Numbered from the stretch's first letter, positions 36,296-46,224 are shown. The stretch is DNA of 64,000 nt from Candidatus Obscuribacterales bacterium (GCA_019744775.1 JAIETZ010000003.1:558001-622000); one strand, 5' to 3'. Notes: generated from the sequence alone by a model not told the origin. A program made the numbers and translations.

Positions 36296-36970
36296 TTGAA
36301 GATTTTGATTATTGAAGACGATGTCAATATTGCGCGTCTAATTGAGCTGGAGCTTGGTTACGAGGGATACCAGGTCAATGTTGCGCATGAAGGCAATCAG
36401 GGCATCGAGCTGTTCAAGAAAGAGCAGCCGGATTTGGTTCTTTTGGACATCATGCTTCCTGGATTGGATGGCGTCGAAGTTTGTAAGAAGCTCCGCGCTA
36501 TCTCCAAAGTGCCTGTCATCATGTTGACAGCCAAGGACGGCGTTCAAGACCGCGTAGTCGGTTTGGACAGCGGTGCTGACGATTACTTGACCAAGCCTTT
36601 TGCTACAGAAGAGCTTCTGGCAAGAATTAGAGCCGTTATGCGCCGTAAGCCACAAGAAGGCATCCTTACTTATGCCGACCTGTGGATGGACCAGTTGAAC
36701 CGTGTTGTTAAGCGTGGCGAGCGTCAATTGGATCTCAGAGCCAAAGAATTCGATCTGTTGAGACTGTTCATGCAGTACCCAGAACAAGTTTTGTCCCGCG
36801 AATTCATTTTCGACAAAGTCTGGGGCTACGACTTCATTGGCGAATCAAACGTCATCGAAGTGTATATCCGTTACTTGCGCTCTAAGTTGGAAGATGCCAA
36901 CTCCAAGCGCCTTATCCAGACGGTAAGAGGCGAAGGCTACGTCCTTCGTGAAGAAGAACCGTCGAGATAA
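36296..36970 (+). CDS. OmpR-family response regulator, orphan
   Basis: A 224-residue response regulator. It has the acidic pair IIEDD, phospho-Asp in LVLLDIMLPG, Thr in MLTAKDG and Lys in DYLTKPFA. The winged helix includes LDLRAKEFDLLRLFMQYPEQVLSREF and the recognition helix NVIEVYIRYLRSKLE. It is close to the cyanobacterial RpaB/ManR type. The start is TTG with GAGG seven bases upstream. There is no neighbouring histidine kinase. A strong terminator follows. Confidence 0.93.
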   Translation: MKILIIEDDVNIARLIELELGYEGYQVNVAHEGNQGIELFKKEQPDLVLLDIMLPGLDGVEVCKKLRAISKVPVIMLTAKDGVQDRVVGLDSGADDYLTKPFATEELLARIRAVMRRKPQEGILTYADLWMDQLNRVVKRGERQLDLRAKEFDLLRLFMQYPEQVLSREFIFDKVWGYDFIGESNVIEVYIRYLRSKLEDANSKRLIQTVRGEGYVLREEEPSR

Positions 36971-36995
36971 TCGAAGGAACTGACAGCTAAACAAA

Positions 36996-37030
36996 GAGAC
37001 GGCATCCATTTAGGTGCCGTCTCATCTTAT
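36996..37030 (+). terminator. Rho-independent terminator
   Basis: A perfect 9-bp stem (GAGACGGCA and its complement TGCCGTCTC) has a 10-base loop and a short T-rich tail. It lies 25 bp past the response regulator stop. Confidence 0.8.
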
Positions 37031-37054
37031 TGTAGGGGCGCATTGCATGCGCCC
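37031..37054 (+). repeat. PR24 repeat, copy 5
   Basis: An exact consensus copy immediately after the terminator and 5 bp before the stop of the convergent LRV-repeat gene. Confidence 0.85.
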
Positions 37055-37059
37055 GAATT

Positions 37060-37563
37060 CTAGAAAGCAAATCCAGGCTGCATTACCATGTTGAGTCGTG
37101 ACTGCACTTCCGGGCTGAGCATTCTTACAGTTTTCATTGCCCGGCATCTGACATAAGGATTGTCGTCCTGAGCCAAGAGCAAGAGAATTTGCTCGGGCAT
37201 ATGTGGGCTTTCAGCCACGCCATAACGAACATCCGAATCTTCATCCTCTGCAAGTCTCACCAGGATGTCTGTCGATGCGTTGGGGTTCTCCGCTACAGCC
37301 AGGCGGACATCTGAGTGAATGTCACCGGCCAGCTTTCTCAAAACTTCTATGGGGGTATTAGGATTTTCGGCTATGCGCTGCCGAATCATCGGGTTTGTAT
37401 CTTCCGACAAGCGACTTAAGACGTGACCAGGAGTATTTGGATTTCCTGCAACTACTCGCCGAATATGCAGCATGTCGTTGCTATCAGCGTCCGTTTTTGA
37501 GTATAGGTCCGAATCTTCCGAATCGAGGCTCAGCCCGCCACCAAACCTTTCTTTATCGGTCAT
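37060..37563 (-). CDS. Leucine-rich-repeat-variant (LRV/HEAT-like) protein
   Basis: A 167-residue solenoid protein. Four near-identical units of about 24-26 residues begin VAGNPNTPGHVL, IAENPNTPIEVL, VAENPNASTDIL and VAESPHMPEQIL, each followed by a LAxDxxxxVR helix. This matches the LRV repeat, first described in an Azotobacter Fe-S protein, but the Cys cluster of that protein is absent. There is no signal peptide. It probably binds another protein. The start is ATG. The upstream region contains a perfect 7-bp hairpin (37588-37604). Confidence 0.8.
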   Translation of the reverse strand: MTDKERFGGGLSLDSEDSDLYSKTDADSNDMLHIRRVVAGNPNTPGHVLSRLSEDTNPMIRQRIAENPNTPIEVLRKLAGDIHSDVRLAVAENPNASTDILVRLAEDEDSDVRYGVAESPHMPEQILLLLAQDDNPYVRCRAMKTVRMLSPEVQSRLNMVMQPGFAF

Positions 37564-37587
37564 GTACTACTCCTTGCGAAGGGGTTA

Positions 37588-37604
37588 GGACTAGGAGCTA
37601 GTCC
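37588..37604. promoter_or_regulatory. Perfect short hairpin upstream of the LRV gene
   Basis: GGACTAG and its complement CTAGTCC surround GAG. The site lies 25 bp before the LRV start codon on the minus strand, in a position for an operator or leader structure. Confidence 0.35.
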
Positions 37605-37721
37605 GTATCTGTCTTTTACCCCCTGACAATGCCTTCAAAACGCCACAGGACACTAAATGAGCAAAAATTCAACCGGTTGCGGAAATCACCAATTAGTACG
37701 AGAAATCACCCACTTCACCCC

Positions 37722-37750
37722 TTGGCCATTATGCTCTGTAAAGTTATGAT
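37722..37750 (+). promoter_or_regulatory. Predicted sigma70-type promoter for the 37817 gene
   Basis: TTGGCC (37722-37727) and TATGAT (37745-37750) are separated by 17 bp. The transcript would carry a PR24 hairpin in its leader. Confidence 0.5.
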
Positions 37751-37767
37751 AAATCTAAGGTTGTCTC

Positions 37768-37791
37768 GGGCGCGTGCAATGCGCCCCTACA
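37768..37791 (-). repeat. PR24 repeat, copy 6, in a 5' leader
   Basis: A reverse-orientation copy with one arm change (GGGCGCG). It lies between the predicted promoter and the ribosome site of the small gene at 37817. Confidence 0.8.
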
Positions 37792-37816
37792 GAAAAAAGA
37801 CCGAAGGGACTTCTCA

Positions 37817-38083
37817 GTGACACCAGTTGTAGAACTAAACAAACAACCAGCGGATCTGGAAGGTCGTCTCTGGTTGGAAATTTTGGCCAACAATGGCAAT
37901 GACACCAAGTATCAACTGCCGGCGCAGTTGCGCATGCATGAAGCTGAGCTCGAAGTTTTAATGGGCAAAGTCTTTCGCGGCAGATCGCGTGGACCGGAAA
38001 ACATCGACTTAGCTCGACAGATGTATCTAAACTGGTGCCTTTCGAAGAGTCGCCAGCTTGGTATTACATTCGACGCGCAATAA
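37817..38083 (+). CDS. Small conserved-looking hypothetical protein
   Basis: An 88-residue soluble protein starting at GTG, with AGGGA eight bases upstream. It looks mostly helical (LRMHEAELEVLMGKVFRGRSRGPENIDLARQMYLNWCLSKSRQ) with no signal peptide. No domain is recognised. The convincing promoter, ribosome site and protein-like composition argue for a real gene. It converges with gyrA. Confidence 0.65.
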   Translation: MTPVVELNKQPADLEGRLWLEILANNGNDTKYQLPAQLRMHEAELEVLMGKVFRGRSRGPENIDLARQMYLNWCLSKSRQLGITFDAQ

Positions 38084-38084
38084 G

Positions 38085-38106
38085 CCGCGGCGCATTTTAT
38101 GCGCCC
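38085..38106 (+). repeat. PR24 repeat, degenerate copy
   Basis: CGGCGCA, TTTTA and TGCGCCC remain just after the stop of the 37817 gene and before the gyrA stop. The leader is lost. Confidence 0.4.
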
Positions 38107-38111
38107 GATCC

Positions 38112-40598
38112 TTAGCCTTCGGTGGCTTCAACATCCGTTGCATCTTCTTCAACAAGCGGTGTGACGGAGATGACTGAATCGTCTTCGCCCAATTGTTGGA
38201 TGCGTACGCCTGTGGCCATGCGGCTTTGCGAGCTTATCTCTTTGCACTTCTGTCTGACGACTACACCGTTGGCGGTGGCGATAATCACTTCGTCATCCAT
38301 GTTGATGATGCGCAAGCTTGCCAGTCTGGACTGTGCGTTCTTGAACTTGATACCGATTAGACCGATGCCACCACGGTTTTGACGTCTGAAGTTGTCGTCA
38401 GTCAATGGCACGCGCTTGCCGAAACCATCGTTGGTTACAACAAGTACAAATACATCATCTTTCGGCTCAAATACATCGAAGCCGACAATCTTGTCGCCTT
38501 CACGCAAGGTGATCGCTTTGACACCGCGAGCTGTACGTCCCAGTTCGGATACGCCTAATTCGTCGTAGCGAATACACATACCTTCGGAAGTACCGATCAT
38601 GATGTCGCACTTGCCTGTGGATGGACGTACCCAACCGAGTTCATCACCGGCGCTCAATGTTATGGCTATGATGCCTGAGCGACGTACGTTGGCAAATTCG
38701 GTGAGCGGAATACGCTTGATGTATGCCTGACGTGTGAGCATGGTCAAGTATTGATCTTGGCGATACTCAGATACAGGAATAACAGCCGTAACAGTGTCGT
38801 TTTGTCCAATCGACAACAGATTGACGATTGCCAGACCGCGAGCGGTTCTGCCGCCTTCCGGAATGTCCATTACTTCAAGCGCAAATACTTGACCGCGGTT
38901 GGTGAAGACCAACAATCGGTCGTGCATGTTGGCACTGAAGAAATGTTCGAGATCGTCTTCTTCGCGAGTCTTCACACCGGATACGCCACGTGTATTTCGA
39001 CGTTGACGGCGGAAAGTATCAAGCGGTAAGCGCTTGATGTAGCCTTGCTTGGTGATGAAAATGACCATCGGCTCGTTAGGAGTTAAATCCTTAGCGGATA
39101 TATCCATATCAGCCGAGCGTTCAATCTTGGTGCGACGCTCATCGCCGTACTTGTCGCGAATCTCAGTCAATTCTTTTTTGATGAGATCAAGAACAAGATT
39201 GCGATCTTTGAGGATAGCTTTGTATTGCTTGATCTTGGCGGTAAGTTCTTTGTATTCCTTCTCGATCTTGCCGCGTTCCAATCCTGTCAATCTGCGCAGT
39301 TGCATTTCCAGGATGGCGTTTGCTTGAGGTTCGCTTAATTCGAACTTCTTCATCAAGCCAGTGCGCGCTTCTTCAGTTGTCTGAGCTGCACGGATGAGCT
39401 TAATTACTGCATCGAGATTTTCTAGTGCCTTGAGATAGCCTTCTAAGATGTGAGCGCGCTCTTCGGCTTTCTTCAATAGGTATCGCGTACGTCTGGTTAC
39501 GACTTCGATTCTGTGGTCGATGAACTCTTGAATCATGTCAGCCAGCTTCAATGTAGCTGGGCGATTGCGTACCAGAGCCAGTGTGTTAACTGGGAAGGAC
39601 TGTTGCAATTGTGTTTGCTTGTACAAGTTGTTCAATACGACTTGTGGATTAGCATCACGTCTCAATTCAATTACGACGCGCAATCCTGTGCGATCTGTTT
39701 CGTCGTTGACGTCGCTTATACCTGTGAGTTTTTCGTCTTTGACCAGATCGGCAACTTTCTTAGCGAATGCTTCCGGTCCGACAAGATACGGCAACGAGGT
39801 GATGACGATAGCCTGACGTGTCTGTCTTCCGCCGCCACCGGGAATTGTCTCGATGGTTGCGTCACCGCGCATCGGTATTGAACCTTTGCCGGTTTCGTAG
39901 GCTTCGGTAATACCTTCGGAGCCCATGATGGAACCGCCCGATGGGAAGTCCGGTCCCTTGATGTATTGCATCAAGCCTTTGGAATCCAATTCCGGATTAT
40001 CAATTTTTGCAATTGTTCCGTCGATAACTTCTTTCAAGTTATGCGGTGGGATATTGGTCGCCATACCGACTGCAATACCGGCTGAACCATTTAAGAGCAA
40101 GACTGGAACTTTAGATGGCAGTACGACAGGCTCACGGCGGCTGTCATCGAAGTTAGGACGTGTATCAATTGTTTCTGCTTCGATATCGGCCAAAATTTCC
40201 ATAGCTAACGGAGCAAGTCTGGCTTCCGTATAGCGCATAGCAGCTGGTGGGTTGTCTAAGTCACCGAAGTTGCCGTGACCGTCAACCAATACATAGCGTG
40301 ATGCTGATGGTTGAGCCAAGCGGACCAAAGATTCATAGATTGCTGAGTCGCCGTGTGGGTGGTAGTTACCCATAACGTCACCGACGGTCTTTGCTGACTT
40401 ACGGTAGCGCTCGTTAGGAGCCAAGCCCAATTCGTACATGCCGTAAATAATTCGGCGGTGTACTGGCTTCAATCCGTCCCTGACATCCGGAATGGCGCGG
40501 CTTACGATGACCGACATTGCATAGTCAATGAATGACTTGCGCATCTCATCGCGAAGTTCAACTGTTACGATTCTCTCGCCACCAGCTTGCTGACTCAC
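38112..40598 (-). CDS. gyrA: DNA gyrase subunit A
   Basis: An 828-residue type II topoisomerase subunit that cuts and rejoins DNA to introduce negative supercoils. The N-terminal [18 protein letters not shown], the quinolone-region [18 protein letters not shown] and the catalytic Tyr in [10 protein letters not shown] are intact. The C-terminal pinwheel has QRRNTRG as the GyrA box, a variant of QRRGGKG, which favours GyrA over ParC. The start is GTG with GGAG eight bases upstream. It is divergent from lysS. Confidence 0.95.
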   Translation of the reverse strand: MSQQAGGERIVTVELRDEMRKSFIDYAMSVIVSRAIPDVRDGLKPVHRRIIYGMYELGLAPNERYRKSAKTVGDVMGNYHPHGDSAIYESLVRLAQPSASRYVLVDGHGNFGDLDNPPAAMRYTEARLAPLAMEILADIEAETIDTRPNFDDSRREPVVLPSKVPVLLLNGSAGIAVGMATNIPPHNLKEVIDGTIAKIDNPELDSKGLMQYIKGPDFPSGGSIMGSEGITEAYETGKGSIPMRGDATIETIPGGGGRQTRQAIVITSLPYLVGPEAFAKKVADLVKDEKLTGISDVNDETDRTGLRVVIELRRDANPQVVLNNLYKQTQLQQSFPVNTLALVRNRPATLKLADMIQEFIDHRIEVVTRRTRYLLKKAEERAHILEGYLKALENLDAVIKLIRAAQTTEEARTGLMKKFELSEPQANAILEMQLRRLTGLERGKIEKEYKELTAKIKQYKAILKDRNLVLDLIKKELTEIRDKYGDERRTKIERSADMDISAKDLTPNEPMVIFITKQGYIKRLPLDTFRRQRRNTRGVSGVKTREEDDLEHFFSANMHDRLLVFTNRGQVFALEVMDIPEGGRTARGLAIVNLLSIGQNDTVTAVIPVSEYRQDQYLTMLTRQAYIKRIPLTEFANVRRSGIIAITLSAGDELGWVRPSTGKCDIMIGTSEGMCIRYDELGVSELGRTARGVKAITLREGDKIVGFDVFEPKDDVFVLVVTNDGFGKRVPLTDDNFRRQNRGGIGLIGIKFKNAQSRLASLRIINMDDEVIIATANGVVVRQKCKEISSQSRMATGVRIQQLGEDDSVISVTPLVEEDATDVEATEG

Positions 40599-40711
40599 GT
40601 GTGTATCTCCTACGAATATCCGATCGACAAAAACAGCCCAACGGCTTGCTTAAATTACCCTAAGACTTGCGGGCAATCCAGCTTTTGCTAGGTCATAGAT
40701 TGTATCACGCT

Positions 40712-40752
40712 TATAATAAGAACTTCCGCTGAAACGATGTTCAGAAGCGGAA
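40712..40752 (+). promoter_or_regulatory. lysS -10 box and leader hairpin
   Basis: A perfect TATAAT lies at 40712-40717; the -35 is not clear. A hairpin with TTCCGCT (40724-40730) pairing to AGCGGAA (40746-40752) follows at once, with a further GAA/TTC pair inside. It is near the expected transcript 5' end. No T-box features are seen. Confidence 0.4.
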
Positions 40753-40793
40753 AAGCCAAGCATTAGCTTTTGAGTTGGTAAGGAATAAATCAA

Positions 40794-42284
40794 ATGACGG
40801 TATTAGATATCGAAGAAACACGGCTGAGAGCCGAGCGCCTGCGAAAACTGCAGGAACTCAAAGAGCAAGGTATTAATCCTTACCCATATAAATTTGAGCG
40901 CACTCATACAGCTGAGCAACTGAAAAACCTTTACAAGGACTTGCCAGCAGGTGAAGAAACCAAGGACGAGGTCAAGGTTGTCGGGCGGGTTTTGAACGAA
41001 CGCAACACCTGGATGTTTGCCGATATATATGACGAGACAGGCAAGATGCAAATTTTCTGCCACAAAGAAAGCCTGCCGGAAGCCGATTTGAAGCGATTGC
41101 GCTTGATGGACAAAGGGGATTTCATTGGTGCAATAGGAACAATTCGCCGGACAAAGCAAGGCGAATTATCCGTTCGCGTCACCAGCTACGAAGTGCTGTG
41201 TAAGTCGTTGCAGCCGTTGCCTGATAGTTGGGAAGGCTTCAAGGATGTGGAAGCACGCTATCGTCACCGTTATGTAGATATGATCATGAACCCGAGTGTG
41301 CGCGACACTATCCGCAAGCGCAGCGTTGCTGTACGTACAATTCGTGAGTTTCTTGATTCGCGTGGGTTTTTGGAAATTGAAACACCATGCTTGCAAGTTG
41401 AAGCAGGCGGAGCTGATGCACGTCCCTTTATCACTCATCACAATGCGCTTGATCTGGAATTGTTCTTGCGCATTGCCACAGAATTGCACTTGAAGCGTTT
41501 GATTATCGGTGGCTTTGAGCGCGTCTACGAAATTGGCCGTATCTTCCGCAATGAAGGAATAAGCACAAAGCACAATCCTGAATTCACCATGCTTGAGCTT
41601 TACCAAGCATATGGTGACTATCATCAATTGATGGACTTCACGGAAGAAATGCTCGTGAATGTTGCTGAAAAAGTCACCGGCTCGGGCAAGCTTACCTATC
41701 AAGGAAGCGAAATTGACTTCAAATGTCCGTTTATCCGCCTGAGCATGCGTGATGCCATCCTCAAGGAGACAGGCGTTGATGTGGACACAATCTCTGATTT
41801 TGCTGCGGCAAAAGAAGTAGCCAAAAAGCTTGCCGTAGAAACCAAAGATTTGGATTCTCGCGGAGCTGTTATCAACGCAATCTTTGAAGAAAAGGTTGAA
41901 CACACTTTGATGCAGCCGACATTCATCATGGATTATCCGGTGGAGATTTCACCGTTAACCAAGATGCACCGTGAAAAACCAGGGGTGGTTGAGCGTTTTG
42001 AGTTGTTTGTATTTGGTCGCGAGTTAGGCAACGGCTACAGTGAGCTTACCGATCCGCAAGATCAAAGAGCGCGTCTAGAAGACCAGGCACGCAAGAAGGC
42101 TGCCGGGAATGAAGAAGCTCAGCCACTTGATCTCGACTTCATATTAGCTATGGAATATGGCATGCCGCCAACAATGGGTGTTGGTATCGGAATTGACAGG
42201 CTTGTTATGTATTTGACCGATTCAGCTTCGATTCGTGACGTAATTGCTTTCCCAACCATGAAACCACTACCAAGAGACAACTAA
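40794..42284 (+). CDS. lysS: Lysyl-tRNA synthetase, class II
   Basis: A 496-residue class II LysRS. It has an OB-fold anticodon domain (VKVVGRVLNERNTWMFADIYDETGKMQ), motif 1 near FLDSRGFLEIETPCL, motif 2 FRNEGISTKHNPEFTMLE and motif 3 GVGIGIDRLVMYL. AAGGA precedes the ATG at a good distance. The stop codon overlaps the start of the next gene (TAATG), suggesting coupling. Confidence 0.97.
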   Translation: MTVLDIEETRLRAERLRKLQELKEQGINPYPYKFERTHTAEQLKNLYKDLPAGEETKDEVKVVGRVLNERNTWMFADIYDETGKMQIFCHKESLPEADLKRLRLMDKGDFIGAIGTIRRTKQGELSVRVTSYEVLCKSLQPLPDSWEGFKDVEARYRHRYVDMIMNPSVRDTIRKRSVAVRTIREFLDSRGFLEIETPCLQVEAGGADARPFITHHNALDLELFLRIATELHLKRLIIGGFERVYEIGRIFRNEGISTKHNPEFTMLELYQAYGDYHQLMDFTEEMLVNVAEKVTGSGKLTYQGSEIDFKCPFIRLSMRDAILKETGVDVDTISDFAAAKEVAKKLAVETKDLDSRGAVINAIFEEKVEHTLMQPTFIMDYPVEISPLTKMHREKPGVVERFELFVFGRELGNGYSELTDPQDQRARLEDQARKKAAGNEEAQPLDLDFILAMEYGMPPTMGVGIGIDRLVMYLTDSASIRDVIAFPTMKPLPRDN

Positions 42285-42769
42285 TGAATTTACTTCGCTG
42301 TTACCTGAGAAAGAAACAGGTAATTATTCCAACTATTGCCAAAGCTGATGCAGGCTTCTATTTAGATGCCGAGCCGGTACATGTGTTTGATCTTTCCGAT
42401 GCTTCCGGAATTAAGAAGGAACTTGTGAAGCAACAAAAAGAACAAGAACACGAAATTCCAACACCGGCTTCCGGCAAAGCTCCCGGCTCGGTCATTTTGG
42501 AAAAGCTACATCTTACTAATTGGCAAAATTTCGAGAAAGAGACAGTGATGTATACATTGCACAGAGGCAATGAAGGTGCTGCCTTGTATGTGACAGGACG
42601 CGCTGCCAACGGTCTCTGGTCGCACAACAAAGATTTCGAGCATAAGTTTCCTGAATCGGCTTCGGCAGAAGAAATTGCCGATTCAATTATGGAAAGGATG
42701 GTCTGGCAAGCTCAAATCGAGTGGCCGGACAAGCCTGCCGCAATGTTGGCGCCACCTTCAAATAATTGA
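42284..42769 (+). CDS. Hypothetical protein coupled to lysS
   Basis: A 161-residue soluble protein that begins in the lysS stop codon, so it is translationally coupled. A charged linker (KKELVKQQKEQEHEIPTP) separates two parts. The C-terminal part (ILEKLHLTNWQNFEKETVMYTLHRGNEGAALYVTG, then the SHNKDFEHKFPE region) is globular-looking, and the end is Pro-rich. No family is recognised. Confidence 0.7.
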   Translation: MNLLRCYLRKKQVIIPTIAKADAGFYLDAEPVHVFDLSDASGIKKELVKQQKEQEHEIPTPASGKAPGSVILEKLHLTNWQNFEKETVMYTLHRGNEGAALYVTGRAANGLWSHNKDFEHKFPESASAEEIADSIMERMVWQAQIEWPDKPAAMLAPPSNN

Positions 42770-42881
42770 AACCTGCAGGGCGTTGGGCAACAAATAAAAA
42801 TTAGAGTAACACTGGTTCATTAAACAGATAATTTGATCTTCCAACCGGGTAAATCTTGCTAGTGGCGTGGAGGAATACCCC

Positions 42882-43640
42882 ATGGGTCGCGAACTTGATG
42901 ATGAGAGAATTTTGGTTGCCCAGGCTTTTGATTCGCAGAGCACCGGCTATCAGGCAGAGCAGTTAAACAAGGCAGGATTCCCGATTCAAGGCACAGGCAT
43001 GTACCAACTTGGTACGGACCTGGAAGGCAACGGACGCATTACGCAAATCGACAGGGAAGACGCAAGTAACTGTACAGTCACTCTAGACAACAAGGCTAAG
43101 CTGAATTTTTGCAGCGATCATATTGTCAAAATCGAATGTCCTAATGGATCCGCATATGAACTGAAGCACGATGACGACGGTGGACTCTCTGAAATTAAGA
43201 TGCTCAACGGTGAAATACTCAAGCATAAGGATGGTCACTGGTACACAGAAACAGGTGAAAAGACCGATAGACAGTTTGATATGAAAAGGGTCGGTACACT
43301 GCTTGAATGGAGCAGCAAAGACGAGAATATTGGGACGTATCATTATCCCAACGGCATCTCTATCTCAGGAAGAATTTTCCATCTGAAAGACCGGACAAAT
43401 ACGGCAATCACAAAAGTTGAACGATTTGGACATATGCTGGCGGAGTGTGGACATGACGATGAAGGCTACTACAACCACATAAAGCTTCAATCCGGCGAAG
43501 AATGGAAGAAGCAAGGACCGATGCTTTGGAAATCAAACAGCGGTGATGTCTATGAAGGTACTTTCTATTTTGAAGATGGGCGTCATCTGCGCCGCAGAGA
43601 CATACACGGCAACAGAGACTCGTTTTACAAGCCGTTTTAG
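42882..43640 (+). CDS. Hypothetical protein with MORN/YD-like beta repeats
   Basis: A 252-residue protein made of short beta repeats such as HIVKIECPNGSAYELKHD, IGTYHYPNGISISG and SGDVYEGTFYFEDGRHL, which resemble MORN or Rhs/YD-type strands. No signal peptide or membrane segment is visible. The ATG has GGAGG eight bases upstream; an in-frame GTG 15 bp earlier overlaps that site and was rejected. It converges with the glycosyltransferase gene, overlapping by 4 bp. The function is unknown. Confidence 0.7.
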   Translation: MGRELDDERILVAQAFDSQSTGYQAEQLNKAGFPIQGTGMYQLGTDLEGNGRITQIDREDASNCTVTLDNKAKLNFCSDHIVKIECPNGSAYELKHDDDGGLSEIKMLNGEILKHKDGHWYTETGEKTDRQFDMKRVGTLLEWSSKDENIGTYHYPNGISISGRIFHLKDRTNTAITKVERFGHMLAECGHDDEGYYNHIKLQSGEEWKKQGPMLWKSNSGDVYEGTFYFEDGRHLRRRDIHGNRDSFYKPF

Positions 43641-45442
43641 TTGCGCGTTTTAAATCGCTCAGGCAAATTCAGATTACCGCCACTGTAATAGTCGGTAAGC
43701 ACGCCGTACTTTTTGTTATCCATGTTTATCATGTCCATCATGGATAGACGTTTGAACGTGTCTTCCAATGGAGCGTTTTTAGCTAGAGTACCGCCCTGCA
43801 CATAGTAGAGTCCCCACTTTGGGGTCCGGCACATTGGATGCATGATGATTTTGGGATTAATGGATAACGCCGCAGCTTCGTTTGTGCGAGCGATAATATA
43901 AAGCTTTTGCGAGTCGGGCTTACTTGGCACAATTTGCGCTGCGTTGAAGAAGCAATCTACAGGACCTTGCGTGTAATACATGGTGGCAGGTAGGTAGTGC
44001 ATAAAGAGTCCCACTTGAGCGGGAGTCTTTTTGATGTTGCTCACCAGTTGATGTATTTCTTTTTGTGTGTTGTTGTAAAACTGTTCAATGCACATTGGTA
44101 CTGAAAGAGTTGAGAACAGGCACATGGTGGTTGTCATAACGACCAAGCTTTTTTCGATGCGTTCTGACCTTAATAGCTTGTATTGCCAGTTGAAACCTAA
44201 AGCGAGGATGAGTCCTGCAGCAGGCATTCCAAAAGCTAGCCAGGGTACTAGATCCTTGAAGTACCAAGGTGCCACAAGTCCTGCGATAAAGCCAATCCAG
44301 CCCATGAATCTGAGTACTGTGCTAATACCTCTCAGCCATTTCACGCCAAAGAGATTGAAGCCCTTGCACCAATCCACAACTGTCAGTCCGACGGCTAGAG
44401 CTAAAGGTGGGCAAGCAGGTAGCACATATGTCTCTAATTGGGTCGATGAAAACGAGAAGAAAGCAATTACAACAGCAGCGAAGCTAAGGCAAACAACACG
44501 CGGGTCTAGCAGCGAACTTGTTGGTTTTCTGTTTTTGAATGTATCGAAGAATACAGCCGGTAAATAAAGTGACCATGGAAGAAGCCCCACGGCGATGACG
44601 ACGAGATAGCGCCACCAGAATGTCCTGCGTAAAACAACGTGTCCCAAGTATCTGTTGATGTTTTCGTAGCAAACGAATACTTCCGGGAATAGTCCCTTGG
44701 TGGCAATGCCTACCGCAATCCACCAGGGTAAAACAACTGCGAGAAATAACAGAGAACCGGCAATCGGATGCAATCTGTCTGACAATAATTTGGTGTCTGC
44801 TAAGCTCGGGCGAAGAACAAGCAAAGCTAGTGCGATGCCGCCGCCAAACAAGACTAACGCCGCTGGACCTTTTGTTAGAACAGCTAGTCCCAGACAGATG
44901 TAAACGAGGGGCCATGCTTTCTTTGAGCCGTTGCTAACAACGTGCAGAAAGGCGCACAGCGTCAATCCAAGAAACACCGTAAAGAAGGAATCAATTGATG
45001 ACGCACGCGTAAAAATAAGTAGAAATGGAGAGCTTATTAAAAAGGCTCCCGTCAAATACCCGGCGAGATTGCCTTTCATCTTGCGAGCAACATAGAAACA
45101 AGCCATGACTAAAACTACAGTCAACGCTGCTTGAGCAAATCGCCCACCGAAATCATTGAGACCAAAAACGTTGTAAGAGGCTGCCATCAACCAAAAAGTC
45201 ATGATGGGCTTTGAAAAATAAATCTGATAATTGAGTTGCGGGATGACGTAACTATTGGCTTCGATCATCTCTCTGACCGATGCTGGATAAAAGGATTCAC
45301 ATATATTGATAAGTCCGGCATCGCCCAGACGGAAGAAAAGCAAGCCTATGGCTAAGACAAAAAGAGCCAGGGGAGCTAGCCAGTTTTTAGCTGAGTTTAT
45401 GCCTGCCGCGGCTTTAGCGGCTGGTCTCCTAAGCGTTAACAA
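43637..45442 (-). CDS. GT83/PMT-type membrane glycosyltransferase (ArnT-like)
   Basis: A 601-residue polytopic enzyme that uses a lipid-phosphate sugar donor. The first periplasmic loop carries the GDAGLINICESFYPASVREM region (ArnT has DE/RY here; the acidic pair is changed), followed by the SKPIMTFWLMAASYNVFG and ARASSIDSFFTVFL segments typical of the family. About 12 hydrophobic segments and a 170-residue outward C-terminus follow. The start is TTG with GAGAGG upstream. The acceptor may be lipid A, a protein or a glycan. Confidence 0.85.
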   Translation of the reverse strand: MLTLRRPAAKAAAGINSAKNWLAPLALFVLAIGLLFFRLGDAGLINICESFYPASVREMIEANSYVIPQLNYQIYFSKPIMTFWLMAASYNVFGLNDFGGRFAQAALTVVLVMACFYVARKMKGNLAGYLTGAFLISSPFLLIFTRASSIDSFFTVFLGLTLCAFLHVVSNGSKKAWPLVYICLGLAVLTKGPAALVLFGGGIALALLVLRPSLADTKLLSDRLHPIAGSLLFLAVVLPWWIAVGIATKGLFPEVFVCYENINRYLGHVVLRRTFWWRYLVVIAVGLLPWSLYLPAVFFDTFKNRKPTSSLLDPRVVCLSFAAVVIAFFSFSSTQLETYVLPACPPLALAVGLTVVDWCKGFNLFGVKWLRGISTVLRFMGWIGFIAGLVAPWYFKDLVPWLAFGMPAAGLILALGFNWQYKLLRSERIEKSLVVMTTTMCLFSTLSVPMCIEQFYNNTQKEIHQLVSNIKKTPAQVGLFMHYLPATMYYTQGPVDCFFNAAQIVPSKPDSQKLYIIARTNEAAALSINPKIIMHPMCRTPKWGLYYVQGGTLAKNAPLEDTFKRLSMMDMINMDNKKYGVLTDYYSGGNLNLPERFKTRN

Positions 45443-45539
45443 CTTGAGCCTCTCTGTGCAGCTCTCTGCAACCCAGGTAAGGTCACTAGGGTAGCAAATA
45501 CTTCCGCATTGGTATACGTTTTGATTACATGCAGCTTAA

Positions 45540-46205
45540 TTAGACTGCGTCAATTGTGAGCGAAATCTGACCATTGGAACTTGGGTTAACCTGAACCATT
45601 TCCAGTGAATCAACTACGTGCGTAGCTCCTTCAAGCTCGTGTTTTTTATGCGTGGTCAAAACAGCCAAGCATCTCATGCCTGCCGTTAGTGCCGCCTTCA
45701 GTCCATTAGGCGAATCTTCCACAACAAGACAATCAGCTGGTGCAACACCAAGAATCTTTGCCGCTGCTAAATAGCCTTCCGGATCAGGCTTGCCTTTTTT
45801 GACGTGATCAGCAGAAATCAGTATTTTGGGTGCGTTAAGTTCGACATGTGCTAATCGAGCAAGCGCAAGCTTATGTCCGCACGATGTAACTATCGCCCAC
45901 TTCTCCGCAGGCAAATTACTAGTGAATACTGCCGCTCCGCCAATAGGAAACACGCCGACTAAATCTTCGCACTCATATCGCTCATATTCAGCAGCTTCTT
46001 TGTCGTGATCCAAGTGGGGCACCATGCGTTGCATTGTCTCTTTTGATGGTGTGCCATGAGCGACTGCAATCACGTCCTCATATTTAAGTCCATGTTTTTC
46101 CGCCCACTCTCTCCAATGCCGTTCTACAGCCGGTGTTGAATCGAGCAAGACTCCGTCCATGTCAAACAGGATTGCCGAACAAGTCACTATGGTGGCATTC
46201 TTCAT
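45540..46205 (-). CDS. HAD-superfamily sugar phosphatase/phosphomutase
   Basis: A 221-residue HAD subfamily IA enzyme. The nucleophile motif is LFDMDGVLLDST (Asp15 and Asp17), motif II is the Thr/Ser in WAIVTSCG, Lys is in KKGKPDPE, and the acidic pair is in VVEDSPNGLKAALTAG. It resembles 2-deoxyglucose-6-phosphate or glycerol-phosphate phosphatases (YfbT/GPP) and beta-phosphoglucomutases. It starts 19 bp after the CGNR-like gene on the same strand. Confidence 0.88.
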   Translation of the reverse strand: MKNATIVTCSAILFDMDGVLLDSTPAVERHWREWAEKHGLKYEDVIAVAHGTPSKETMQRMVPHLDHDKEAAEYERYECEDLVGVFPIGGAAVFTSNLPAEKWAIVTSCGHKLALARLAHVELNAPKILISADHVKKGKPDPEGYLAAAKILGVAPADCLVVEDSPNGLKAALTAGMRCLAVLTTHKKHELEGATHVVDSLEMVQVNPSSNGQISLTIDAV

Positions 46206-46224
46206 GGGTTTGAAATTCTCCGGG

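Noticed and set aside
40599-40793. A T-box or riboswitch before lysS
   Set aside because: No T-box consensus or specifier stem is visible; there is only one short hairpin.
41166-41903. A 245-codon open frame antisense to lysS
   Set aside because: It is a shadow of lysS codon usage and carries no domain.
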